A stretch of DNA of 17,969 bases from TMED8 sp038125725 (GCA_038125725.1 JAYPEK010000067.1:1-17969); one strand, 5' to 3'; positions 8,399-15,836 are shown, counted from the first letter of the stretch. Notes: a model not told the origin generated them from the sequence alone. A program made the numbers and translations.

Positions 8399-9169
8399 TT
8401 ATCGTTTGGCCAGCGCCGTCCAGACTGCCGGCGTCCAGACCTCGGCGGCGAGGCGGAGCGCCGCCATCAAGGCAGCCGAAAGATCCTCGACCGGCTCCGG
8501 CTCGGGCGCCTGGGAATGAACGAATTTCTTCACCGTGGTGGAATCGTAGCGCACATTTTTCTTGTCCCGGTCCCAGAGGAAATGCAGGGAGAACACCTCT
8601 TCCAGGCCACCGACCAGGTCCAGCAGGTCGACGGTGATCTGGTGCACGGGTTTCTCGGTGCCCTGGTGCGGGCCTTCGGTCAAGAACATGGGCGTGTGGA
8701 ACCGAAGCGAAGCGCCGTCTTTTTCGCAGCGCCATTCGGCGCTGTAGTCGGCGAACTCGAAGCGCTGGTGGTCAGCGCCGGTCTTGCCCTGGAACTCGAG
8801 CACGTAGTTGCAAGTGCCATCGGCGCTGCCGCCTTTCAAAGGGTCGGCGAGCGTGCCGTCGATGACCGGCATCAGGATCGGCCCATAGACGAATCCCAGC
8901 GTCTTGTCGTCGATCATCACCGCCAACCACGGTCCCTTGACCCGGCCCCTGGCCTCGACTTTCTCGCCCGCGTCGAAGCGACCGATCTTCTTGGAGCGGG
9001 TCTCGGGCCGGGCGCGAACGTTGGCGTCCTTCAGCACCACATAGGTTCCCGAGAGCGGCTCGATCTCCACCCCCTCGATCTCCTGGGCCCGGAGCGGCGC
9101 GCCCGCCGCCATCGCCGTGAGCCAAAGCACCAACGCGGCCGGACCGAGGATGGGGTGAACTCGCGGCAC
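8399..9169 (-). CDS. Secreted SH3-domain protein
   Basis: This 256-residue protein is predicted to be exported. An N-terminal signal peptide with a hydrophobic core (about residues 7-23) ends in a likely signal peptidase site near APLRAQE (24-30). A bacterial SH3-like domain follows at about 41-102, with the typical NVRARPETRSKKIG start and a W81 strand. The rest (about 103-256) is not recognised; it contains Cys residues and a charged region. SH3b domains often bind peptidoglycan or peptides, so a periplasmic role is likely. The start is GTG at 9169 with AGGAG six bases upstream. It heads a two-gene unit with the lyase and is divergent from ruvX. Confidence 0.75.
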   Translation of the reverse strand: MPRVHPILGPAALVLWLTAMAAGAPLRAQEIEGVEIEPLSGTYVVLKDANVRARPETRSKKIGRFDAGEKVEARGRVKGPWLAVMIDDKTLGFVYGPILMPVIDGTLADPLKGGSADGTCNYVLEFQGKTGADHQRFEFADYSAEWRCEKDGASLRFHTPMFLTEGPHQGTEKPVHQITVDLLDLVGGLEEVFSLHFLWDRDKKNVRYDSTTVKKFVHSQAPEPEPVEDLSAALMAALRLAAEVWTPAVWTALAKR

Positions 9170-9196
9170 GTGAATCTCCTCCGGCTCGCATGATAC

Positions 9197-9216
9197 CGAA
9201 CGGTTGCGAACGGTTC
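9197..9216. repeat. Tandem 10-bp direct repeat in a divergent promoter gap
   Basis: CGAACGGTTG is followed directly by CGAACGGTTC, two copies with a period of about one helical turn. They lie between the SH3 gene and ruvX. This could be a paired protein-binding site or chance; no regulator is known to me for it. Confidence 0.35.
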
Positions 9217-9257
9217 CAAACTCTTTTCTCTAGCCCAGCGCCGCGCTAAACAGGCGC

Positions 9258-9719
9258 ATGGCGATCATGACCCTTTCCGAACTCAAGGCGAGCCTTGGCC
9301 CGGGCCAGTGCCTGCTCGGCATCGATCTCGGCTCCAACACCATCGGCATGGCGGTCTCGGACGCCACCCAGATCATCGCCAGCCCGCTGGAAACCCTGCG
9401 GCGCGGCAAGTTCCGCGACGATTCGGCCAAGCTCGTCGCGCTCATCGAAGACCGCGACATCGGCGGCATCGTGCTTGGCCTGCCGGTCGGAATGGACGGC
9501 ACCGAGGGCCCGCGCTGCCAGGCGACGCGCCAGTTCGCCGTCAACCTGCTGGCGGTCATCGACCTGCCGCTGGCCTTCTGGGACGAGCGCCTGTCGACGG
9601 CGGCGGTGGAGCGCGTCTTGATCAAGGAAGCCGACATGACCCGCAAACGCCGTGCCCAGGTGGTCGACAAAATGGCCGCCGCCTACATTCTACAGGGTGC
9701 GCTCGACGCCGTCGGCTAA
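9258..9719 (+). CDS. ruvX: Putative pre-16S rRNA nuclease / RuvX (YqgF family)
   Basis: This RNase H-fold nuclease of the YqgF family acts in 16S rRNA 5' end maturation; an earlier proposal was Holliday junction resolution. It has 153 residues, normal for the family. Motifs in order are GIDLGSNTIGMAVSD with Asp23, GLPVGMDGTEGPR (74-86), WDERLST (108-114) and the VVDKMAAAYILQ segment with Asp137. No good ribosome site precedes the ATG at 9258, and the ATG at 9267 is an alternative. The stop overlaps the sulfotransferase-like gene on the other strand by four bases, tail to tail. pyrB lies just beyond, an arrangement often seen in alphaproteobacteria. Confidence 0.92.
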   Translation: MAIMTLSELKASLGPGQCLLGIDLGSNTIGMAVSDATQIIASPLETLRRGKFRDDSAKLVALIEDRDIGGIVLGLPVGMDGTEGPRCQATRQFAVNLLAVIDLPLAFWDERLSTAAVERVLIKEADMTRKRRAQVVDKMAAAYILQGALDAVG

Positions 9720-10576
9720 CGGCTTTCGTAGCCCAACAGCTTCAGCAGCTCCCCCGCCTGGCGGTTGAAAAGCCGCTCGGCCTCGGCATCGAAGGTCTGG
9801 CGCCAGGCGCCGGGTTCCAGATCCAGCGGCGCCACGTCCCAGGCGGTATCAAGGCAAGCCCGCAGCCAGTCGGCATCGATATCGACACCCAGGAACTGGA
9901 ACACCCGCCTCGCCACGCCATCGGGGTGATCGATCAAGTCCTCGACCCGCACCTCCAGGAAATTGCCCCCACCGCCGTAGCGCGCGAAACGCCGCGCCGC
10001 GTCGATGGCGCGGTTCCAGTTGCCCGCAAACACCTCGGCATAGTCGGCGAAGCTCGGGTAGGTGCGCGGGAACTCGCCCTTGGAAAGTCCCATGTTGAAT
10101 TCCCATGCCGCCACCGCCTCGTCGCGGCCGTCGCGGTAAACGTGGATGATCTTCGCGCCCGGCAGGATGCGGTGCAGGATATCCAGCGACGTGACATGTT
10201 CCGGCGTCTTTTCGACGATCGCCACCGGCGTCCGTTCCAACGCGGCGGCCCAACGGCGGAACATCAGCCCCACCGCCGTCTGCAGCAGATGGTCGATATC
10301 ATCGAACTCCAGGCCGGCGGCGTTTCCCGGCAATCCCGCCACCCGCAGCCGGTTCGATATCTTGCCGGCCTGGGCGTTGTAATCGGTGATGACCTCGCCC
10401 ATGCGCGGAAACAGAATGTCGGTCAGGTGCGCCTCGCCGCGGGCGCAAACGTCGGGATAGGCGTCCAGGCATTGCTGCAGCCAAGCCGGCGCCCAGCGCG
10501 TGGCGCCGACGATAAAGGCGACGCCGCCTTCCAGCACATCGGCCACTTCCGCCTGGACGTCTCGAAACCCTTCCAT
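9716..10576 (-). CDS. Sulfotransferase-family protein with degenerate 5'-PSB loop
   Basis: This 286-residue protein has the layout of cytosolic-type sulfotransferases, which transfer sulfate from PAPS. The VEKTPEH motif (121-127) and the 3'-phosphate-binding segment YRDGRDEAVA (147-156) are clear, as is the C-terminal helical region. The first nucleotide loop, FIVGATRWAPAWLQ (21-34), lacks the usual serine/threonine-rich GRSGTT pattern, so PAPS binding may be altered. The natural acceptor is unknown. The gene is transcribed against ruvX and pyrB. The ATG at 10576 has only a weak GGGG site upstream. It reads as an insertion between two conserved genes. No glycan or lipid modification genes are nearby to suggest a substrate. 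Confidence 0.75.
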   Translation of the reverse strand: MEGFRDVQAEVADVLEGGVAFIVGATRWAPAWLQQCLDAYPDVCARGEAHLTDILFPRMGEVITDYNAQAGKISNRLRVAGLPGNAAGLEFDDIDHLLQTAVGLMFRRWAAALERTPVAIVEKTPEHVTSLDILHRILPGAKIIHVYRDGRDEAVAAWEFNMGLSKGEFPRTYPSFADYAEVFAGNWNRAIDAARRFARYGGGGNFLEVRVEDLIDHPDGVARRVFQFLGVDIDADWLRACLDTAWDVAPLDLEPGAWRQTFDAEAERLFNRQAGELLKLLGYESR

Positions 10577-10627
10577 GGCCCCGGACTTTAGGTTTTATCC
10601 GACTTGCCGTCGAGTGATCTTCCGGGC

Positions 10628-10656
10628 TTGCCTGGAAACCCGCTCGCTCCTATGAT
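10628..10656 (+). promoter_or_regulatory. Candidate pyrB promoter (leaderless arrangement)
   Basis: TTGCCT (10628-10633, 4 of 6) and TATGAT (10651-10656, 5 of 6) are exactly 17 bases apart. The expected transcription start falls at 10663-10664, on the A of the pyrB ATG. No ribosome site is present there, so a leaderless pyrB mRNA is likely. Confidence 0.5.
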
Positions 10657-10663
10657 GCCGGCC

Positions 10664-11635
10664 ATGCAAGACGGCTCTTCGGATCGGGTTTCATATTCCC
10701 ATCGCCATTTACTCGGCATCGAAGGCCTATCCCCCAATGAGATCACCGCGCTTCTGGACTGCTCCGAGACCTACGTCGAGCAGAACCGCCAGACCGATAA
10801 GAAGAAATCGCTGCTGCGCGGCCGCACGATCATCAACCTGTTCTTCGAAAATTCGACCCGCACCCGCACGTCGTTCGAACTGGCGGGCAAGCGGCTCGGC
10901 GGCGACGTCATCAATATGTCGGTCTCAACGTCCTCCATTAAGAAGGGCGAGACCCTGATCGACACGGCGATGACCCTCAACGCCATGCATCCGGACGTCC
11001 TGATCGTGCGCCATCCCTATTCCGGTGCGGTGAAACTGTTGTCGGAAAAGGTCAACTGCGCCGTCATCAACGCCGGCGACGGCAGCCACGAGCACCCGAC
11101 CCAGGCGCTTCTGGACGCGCTGACCATCCGCCGCCGCCGCGGCACCCTGCAGGGGCTCCTGGTTGCCATCTGCGGCGACATCGCGCATTCGCGCGTGGCG
11201 CGCTCCAACATCCACCTGCTGTTGGCCATGGGGGCCCGCGTGCGCCTGATCGCGCCGGCAACGCTGATCCCGTCGGGCATCGAGCGCCTCGGCGTCGAGG
11301 TCTTCCACGACATGGCGGCGGGCCTCAAGGACGTGGACATCGTGATGATGCTGCGCCTGCAGCAGGAACGCATGCAGGGCGGCTTCTTCCCCTCCGTGCG
11401 CGAGTACTTTACCTTCTTCGGCCTCGATTACGCCAAGCTGGCCAATGCCAAGGCCGACGCGCTGATCATGCATCCCGGCCCCATGAACCGGGGCGTCGAG
11501 ATCGACGCCGAGGTCGCCGACGATTTCGGCCGCAGCGTCATCCGCGAACAGGTGGAAATGGGCGTCGCGGTGCGCATGGCCTGCCTGGAAATCCTGACGG
11601 AGAACCTGGACCGGCCGATGGAGTCGAACCTCTGA
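10664..11635 (+). CDS. pyrB: Aspartate carbamoyltransferase catalytic subunit
   Basis: PyrB joins carbamoyl phosphate and aspartate to carbamoyl aspartate in de novo pyrimidine synthesis. It is 323 residues from the chosen ATG, normal for the catalytic chain. Carbamoyl-phosphate residues are in STRTRTSF (64-71), with KKGET (93-97), HPTQALLD (144-151) and DIAHSRVARS with Arg177. Aspartate-site residues are in MLRLQQER and HPGPMNRGVEID (270-281). No regulatory pyrI is visible. The ATG at 10664 is preferred over 10652 because it coincides with the predicted transcription start and leaves a short natural N-terminus. The stop and the next gene's ATG share one base (TGATG). The adjacent inactive-looking dihydroorotase suggests a PyrB-PyrC' complex. 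Confidence 0.95.
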   Translation: MQDGSSDRVSYSHRHLLGIEGLSPNEITALLDCSETYVEQNRQTDKKKSLLRGRTIINLFFENSTRTRTSFELAGKRLGGDVINMSVSTSSIKKGETLIDTAMTLNAMHPDVLIVRHPYSGAVKLLSEKVNCAVINAGDGSHEHPTQALLDALTIRRRRGTLQGLLVAICGDIAHSRVARSNIHLLLAMGARVRLIAPATLIPSGIERLGVEVFHDMAAGLKDVDIVMMLRLQQERMQGGFFPSVREYFTFFGLDYAKLANAKADALIMHPGPMNRGVEIDAEVADDFGRSVIREQVEMGVAVRMACLEILTENLDRPMESNL

Positions 11636-12948
11636 TGGCCGCCGACAGCGACAGTCAAGGCCGCGTCGCCTACGTCAACGCGCGCCTGCTCGACCCGGCC
11701 AGCGGCACCGACGCGCCGGGCGGCGTGCTGACGGAAGGCGAGCATATCTTGGACGCCGGTGCGGGGCTGTTCACCGATGGCGCCCCCTCGGGCGCCGAGG
11801 TCGTGGATTGCCAAGGCGCCTGCCTGGCGCCCGGCCTGGTCGATATCCGCATGCATACCGGTGAACCGGGCCAGGAGCACAAGGAAACACTGGCCACGGC
11901 GGGCCGCGCGGCGGTCGCCGGTGGCGTCACCTCGATGGTCTGCCTGCCCAATACCGAACCGGTGATCGACGATATGTCGACGGTGGAATTCGTTGCCCGC
12001 CGCGCGCGCAAGCACGGCCTTGCCAAGGTCTATTGCTACGGCGCCGTGACCAAGGGGCTCGAGGGCAAGGAGCTCTCGGAAATGGGCATGCTGGCGGAAT
12101 CCGGCGCCGTCGCCTTCACCGACGGCCTGAAGGCGGTGGCCGACGCGCGGGTCATGCGCCGCGCGCTGGATTACGCCGGCACCTTCGGCTTCCTGATCGT
12201 GCAACACGCCGAGGAACCGGCGCTGGCCAAGGGCGGCATGATGACGTCGGGCGAAACGGCGACGCGGCTCGGCCTCGACGGCATGCCGGCGCAGGCGGAA
12301 GTGATCATGGTGGAACGCGATATCCGGCTGGTGGAGATGACCGGCAGCCGGCTGCATTTCGCGCATCTCTCGACCGGCGATTCGCTGGATGCGGTGCGCC
12401 GCGCCAAGGCGCGCGGGCTCAATATCACTTGCGATACCGCCCCGCCCTATTTCGCGCTCAATGAAATGGCGGTCGGCGACTACCGCACCTTCGCCAAGCT
12501 GTCGCCGCCGTTGCGCACCGAAGAGGACCGCCAGGCGGTGATCGCGGGACTTCTGGACGGCACCATCGACGCCATCGCCTCCGACCACCTGCCGGAAGAC
12601 GAGGAATCGAAGCGCCTCCCCTTCGCCGAGGCCGCCTTCGGCGGCACCGGGCTGGAAACGTTGTTGGCCGTGACCCTGGAACTGGTGCACAACGGCCAGA
12701 TGGAACTGCTCGCCGCGCTCGACTTGATTACCGCCAAGCCGGCCAAGCTGATGGGCCTCTCGGCCGGCGCGCTGGTTGCCGGCGCCGCCGCCGACCTGGT
12801 GCTGTTCGATCCGGAAGCCGGCTGGAAGGTGACCGAGGGCCGGCTGCATTCCAAATCCAAGAACTCGCCCTTCGACGGCCGCCCGGTGCAGGGCCAGGTG
12901 CTGCGCACCGTCGTCGACGGGCGCAGCGTCTTCGTGCGCGAGCCCTAA
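11635..12948 (+). CDS. pyrC: Dihydroorotase-like protein, probably non-catalytic PyrC'
   Basis: This amidohydrolase-fold protein of 437 residues is of the type I dihydroorotase family and is encoded with pyrB. Several key residues are altered. The DxHxHxREPG motif reads DIRMHTGEPG (70-79): the first metal His is Arg72, and the substrate-binding Arg is Gly76. The usual TPHH region is TAPPYF (268-273), and SDHAPH is SDHLPE (316-321). Asn106, Asp163, His191, His244 and Asp317 are retained. By analogy with the known pyrBC' pair of Pseudomonas, it probably supports PyrB assembly instead of converting carbamoyl aspartate. In that case a second active dihydroorotase gene should exist elsewhere. Residual activity cannot be excluded. 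The start overlaps the pyrB stop by one base. Confidence 0.85.
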   Translation: MAADSDSQGRVAYVNARLLDPASGTDAPGGVLTEGEHILDAGAGLFTDGAPSGAEVVDCQGACLAPGLVDIRMHTGEPGQEHKETLATAGRAAVAGGVTSMVCLPNTEPVIDDMSTVEFVARRARKHGLAKVYCYGAVTKGLEGKELSEMGMLAESGAVAFTDGLKAVADARVMRRALDYAGTFGFLIVQHAEEPALAKGGMMTSGETATRLGLDGMPAQAEVIMVERDIRLVEMTGSRLHFAHLSTGDSLDAVRRAKARGLNITCDTAPPYFALNEMAVGDYRTFAKLSPPLRTEEDRQAVIAGLLDGTIDAIASDHLPEDEESKRLPFAEAAFGGTGLETLLAVTLELVHNGQMELLAALDLITAKPAKLMGLSAGALVAGAAADLVLFDPEAGWKVTEGRLHSKSKNSPFDGRPVQGQVLRTVVDGRSVFVREP

Positions 12949-12952
12949 CGGC

Positions 12953-13588
12953 ATGCCACCGTTTGAACCGTTCCAGGCCTGGGCCGCCCTGATGGGCTAC
13001 CTGTTGGGATCAGTGCCGTTCGGCCTGGTACTGACGCGGCTCGCGGGGCTGGGCGATATCCGCCAGATCGGGTCGGGCAACATCGGCGCCACCAACGTGC
13101 TGCGCACCGGCAACAAGTTTCTCGCCTTCCTGACGCTGTTGTTCGATTCCGGCAAGGGCGCGGCGGCGGCGGTGATCGCGGCGCAGCTCTGGACCGCGGA
13201 GGCCGGGCTGATCGCCGGATTCATGGCGGTGCTCGGGCACAACTTCCCGGTCTGGCTCAAATTCAAGGGCGGCAAGGGCGTCGCCACCACGCTGGGCGTG
13301 CTGTTGTTCACCGCCTGGCCGGTCGGGGTCGGCGCCTGCGCCACCTGGCTTCTGGTGGCCGGCGTGTTCCGTTATTCGTCGCTGGCCGCCCTGGTGGCGC
13401 TGGCGGCGGCACCTGCCTATGCCTACTGGATGAAGATGCCGGCGGTGGCCTTGATGGCGCTCGGTCTCGCGGCGCTGGCGGTGGTGCGCCATCACCAAAA
13501 CATCGCCCGGCTGATCCGGGGCGAAGAATCGAAGATCGGCGGCAAGAAACAGGCAGCCGAAAGCGACGACAAGGGGGAGGCATCATGA
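12953..13588 (+). CDS. plsY: Acyl-phosphate:glycerol-3-phosphate acyltransferase
   Basis: PlsY is an inner-membrane enzyme that transfers an acyl chain from acyl phosphate to glycerol-3-phosphate, the first step of phospholipid synthesis. It has 211 residues with several hydrophobic helices. The conserved motifs are present: SGNIGATNVLRTG (about 42-54), DSGKGAAA (about 65-72), and GHNFPVWLKFKGGKGVAT (about 97-114). The C-terminal tail is polar and lysine-rich. The ATG at 12953 comes four bases after the pyrC stop with no strong ribosome site, so translational coupling is likely. The stop overlaps the next gene by four bases. Confidence 0.95.
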   Translation: MPPFEPFQAWAALMGYLLGSVPFGLVLTRLAGLGDIRQIGSGNIGATNVLRTGNKFLAFLTLLFDSGKGAAAAVIAAQLWTAEAGLIAGFMAVLGHNFPVWLKFKGGKGVATTLGVLLFTAWPVGVGACATWLLVAGVFRYSSLAALVALAAAPAYAYWMKMPAVALMALGLAALAVVRHHQNIARLIRGEESKIGGKKQAAESDDKGEAS

Positions 13589-14214
13589 AGCTCTATGATT
13601 ACACCCGCGCGCCCAATCCGCGCCGGGTGCGGATTTTCGCCGCCGAAAAGGGCATTGAACTGGAAAAGGTCGAGGTCGATCTCGGCACCGCGCAGCAGAT
13701 GGAAGACGGCTACAAGGCCATCAATCCGCGCGTTTCCGTGCCGGCGCTGGAACTGGACGACGGCACCGTGATCTGCGAGAGCGTCGCCATCTGCCGTTAT
13801 CTGGATGAAATCCAGCCCGAGCCGCCGCTGTTCGGCACCGGCGCGCTGGAAAAGGCCATGGTCGAGATGTGGCACCGCCGCGTCGAACTGGAAGGTCTGG
13901 GGCCGATCTCGGAGGCGGTGCGCAACTCGGTCGAGTTCTTCGCCGGGCGCGCCATCGCCGGTCCGCACGACTTCGAGCAGATCCCCGAGCTTGCCGAGCG
14001 CGCCATGCAGCGCACCGACATTTTTTATGACATGCTGGACGCGCGCCTCGCCGAAAGCTCCTTCATCGCCGGCGAGCATTTCACCATCGCCGACATCTCG
14101 GCGCTTTGCGGCATCGATTTCGCCCGCGTCATCAAGAAGCGCGTCGGCGACGACCGCGCCCACCTGCAACGCTGGCACGAGACCGTGTCCGCGCGCCCCA
14201 GCGCCAAGACCTGA
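13585..14214 (+). CDS. Glutathione S-transferase family protein
   Basis: This 209-residue soluble protein has an N-terminal thioredoxin-fold domain (about 1-78) and an all-helical C-terminal domain. The glutathione-site motif VPALELDDGTVICES has cis-Pro53 and the Glu65-Ser66 pair. The C-terminal domain shows the FTIADIS folding motif. Near the N-terminus APNPRRVRI stands where a catalytic Ser or Cys often lies; no obvious one is present. Whether it conjugates glutathione or acts on other substrates is unknown. The ATG overlaps the plsY stop by four bases and follows GGGGGAGG, a strong ribosome site. It closes the pyrB-pyrC-plsY-gst unit. Confidence 0.9.
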   Translation: MKLYDYTRAPNPRRVRIFAAEKGIELEKVEVDLGTAQQMEDGYKAINPRVSVPALELDDGTVICESVAICRYLDEIQPEPPLFGTGALEKAMVEMWHRRVELEGLGPISEAVRNSVEFFAGRAIAGPHDFEQIPELAERAMQRTDIFYDMLDARLAESSFIAGEHFTIADISALCGIDFARVIKKRVGDDRAHLQRWHETVSARPSAKT

Positions 14215-14237
14215 TCCCCATTCAATGGCGACACCGG

Positions 14238-14266
14238 TTGACAGGCGAACGGCTTTGCCCTCAAAT
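14238..14266 (+). promoter_or_regulatory. Candidate dprA promoter with consensus -35
   Basis: A perfect TTGACA (14238-14243), a 17-base spacer and TCAAAT (14261-14266, 4 of 6) form a good sigma-70-type promoter after the gst stop. The predicted start is 14273-14274, on the in-frame ATG of the dprA frame. Confidence 0.5.
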
Positions 14267-14357
14267 ACCCGCTATGAACGAATAAATATCAAAGATTTTC
14301 TCTGAAAAAGACCGTATCGACCGTCTCCGCCTGATCCGCAGCGCCAATGTCGGGCCG

Positions 14358-15431
14358 GTGACCTTCCATCGGCTGATCGATCGCTTCGGCAGCGCCGGCA
14401 GGGCGTTGGAGGCCTTACCGGAGATTTGCCGGCGTTCCGGCGGCAAGCCGCCCCGCCTGGCGAGCGAGGCCGACGCCGCGCGCGAGTTGCACGCCCACGC
14501 CAAAGCCGGCGCGGAACTGGTCTTCCACGGCGAAGCCGCCTATCCGCCCCGCCTCGCCGCCACCGAGGACGCACCGGTGCTGCTCTCGGTCCTGGGGGAT
14601 ACTTCTTTATTGCGCAAACGCGCCATCGCCGTCGTCGGCGCGCGCAATGCGTCGGCCAACGGCCAACGCCTGGCCGAGACGCTGGCCGGCGATTTGGGCC
14701 GCGCTGGCCTGCTGGTGGTATCGGGGCTGGCGCTCGGCATCGGCGCCGCCGCGCACCGGGGCGCGCTCGGAACCGGCACGCTCGGTGTCCTGGGCGGCGG
14801 CGTCGACGTGATCTATCCGCGCCAGAATCGCGAACTCTACGCCGCCATGCGCGAACGGGGCGCGCTGATCAGCGAGGTGGCGCCCGGCGAAACCCCAACG
14901 GCGCGCCATTTCCCGCGCAGGAACCGCATCATTTCCGGCATCGCGCGCGGCGTCGTGGTGGTCGAGGCGTCACTGCGCTCGGGATCGTTGATCACCGCGC
15001 GCCTGGCGGGAGAACAAGGCCGCGACGTGTTCGCCGTACCGGGCGCGCCGCAGGATCCGCGCGGGCGCGGCACCAACCGGCTGCTGCGCGATGGCGCCAT
15101 CTTGACCGAATCCGCCGACGACATCCTCGACGCCTGGTCGGGCAACTGGTCCGGCGGCTGGCAGGCGCCGGCGCCCGCCGCGCGGCCGGCCCCGACAATC
15201 GAGGCCAAGAACATCCCCCTGCCGCCACCGAAGCCCGCCCGGCCGGCGCCGGCGGACGAGCAGCGTGAAATCCTCTCGGCGCTCAGCACCGCGCCGACCA
15301 GCATCGACGACGTGGTGCGCATCACCGGCGCGCCTTCGGAGACGGTGCAGATGGTATTTACGGAGTTGGAACTGGGCGGGCGCATCGAACGCCACCCGGG
15401 CGGGCGCGTCTCGCTGCGCGCCGCGTCGTAG
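14358..15431 (+). CDS. dprA: DNA-processing protein DprA (start uncertain)
   Basis: DprA binds single-stranded DNA and loads RecA during natural transformation. From the GTG at 14358 it has 357 residues. A Rossmann-like core holds VVGARNASANGQRL, VLGGGVDVIYP, PRRNRIISG, SGSLITARLAGEQGRDVFAVPG and GTNRLL. A Pro/Ala-rich linker leads to a C-terminal winged-helix domain (about the last 65 residues). Clear DprA-like coding (DRIDRLRLIRSANVGP) continues upstream of the GTG in frame back to about 14304. There the only ATG, at 14274, is followed by TAA at 14283. True initiation is therefore unclear: GTG 14358, CTG 14331 or a rare ATT at 14295. The conserved SGxARGID motif reads SGLALGIG, losing Arg and Asp. 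dprA next to topA is a common alphaproteobacterial order. Confidence 0.85.
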   Translation: MTFHRLIDRFGSAGRALEALPEICRRSGGKPPRLASEADAARELHAHAKAGAELVFHGEAAYPPRLAATEDAPVLLSVLGDTSLLRKRAIAVVGARNASANGQRLAETLAGDLGRAGLLVVSGLALGIGAAAHRGALGTGTLGVLGGGVDVIYPRQNRELYAAMRERGALISEVAPGETPTARHFPRRNRIISGIARGVVVVEASLRSGSLITARLAGEQGRDVFAVPGAPQDPRGRGTNRLLRDGAILTESADDILDAWSGNWSGGWQAPAPAARPAPTIEAKNIPLPPPKPARPAPADEQREILSALSTAPTSIDDVVRITGAPSETVQMVFTELELGGRIERHPGGRVSLRAAS

Positions 15432-15443
15432 TGGAGCGTTCTG

Positions 15444-15836
15444 TTAGTCTTCGGGGACCGGCGCCGGCAGGCTGTCGAGGATGGTATCGAGGCGCTCGTC
15501 AGAGGGCTCCTCGCCGGCCTCGATGATCTCACCGATGGAGACCAGGAAGCGTTCGATCTCCTCATCTTCGGCGAAATGTTCGGAGGTATGGTTGCGCAAA
15601 TACCCCTCGAGCCGGCGGTTGATCAGGGTCAGCGACGGAAAGCCGAAAGCCTGGCCCATGCCCTTCAAGGTATGCACCTCGGCGCGGAACGCCGCAAAGG
15701 GGTCGCTCTCGCATTCGCGCGCCTGCGCCCGCGCCAGGCTATCGCGCAAAAGCCCCAAGCGCTTGCCTGCGTCCGCCAGGAAATCGTCGCGCATGTTGGC
15801 GATGATCTGGTCTTCCGTGGTGCCATTCTTGAACAT
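15444..15836 (-). CDS. Stand-alone Hpt (histidine phosphotransfer) domain protein
   Basis: This 130-residue, mostly helical, acidic cytoplasmic protein carries the phosphotransfer motif HTLKGMGQAFGF, with the phosphorylatable His55. A helix LINRRLEGYL follows, as in Hpt four-helix bundles. It would relay phosphate between a hybrid histidine kinase and a response regulator, but no partner is in the window. The gene lies on the strand opposite dprA and topA and ends only 12 bases from the dprA stop. The ATG at 15836 is preceded by a TATATA-rich stretch that may be its -10 region (15849-15844). Confidence 0.85.
   Translation of the reverse strand: MFKNGTTEDQIIANMRDDFLADAGKRLGLLRDSLARAQARECESDPFAAFRAEVHTLKGMGQAFGFPSLTLINRRLEGYLRNHTSEHFAEDEEIERFLVSIGEIIEAGEEPSDERLDTILDSLPAPVPED

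Noticed and set aside
6462..8519. 685-codon plus-strand frame spanning the Met-coil gene and the lyase
   Set aside because: It has no domain, its composition is that of an antisense shadow, and it crosses several better-supported genes.
8349..8735. N-terminal extension of the lyase frame
   Set aside because: It overlaps the SH3 gene on the same strand in another frame and has no lyase-like sequence; the ATG at 8348 has a good ribosome site.
11428..12954. 508-codon minus-strand frame opposite pyrC
   Set aside because: Shadow of the dihydroorotase-like gene; low-complexity Arg/Gly/His composition.
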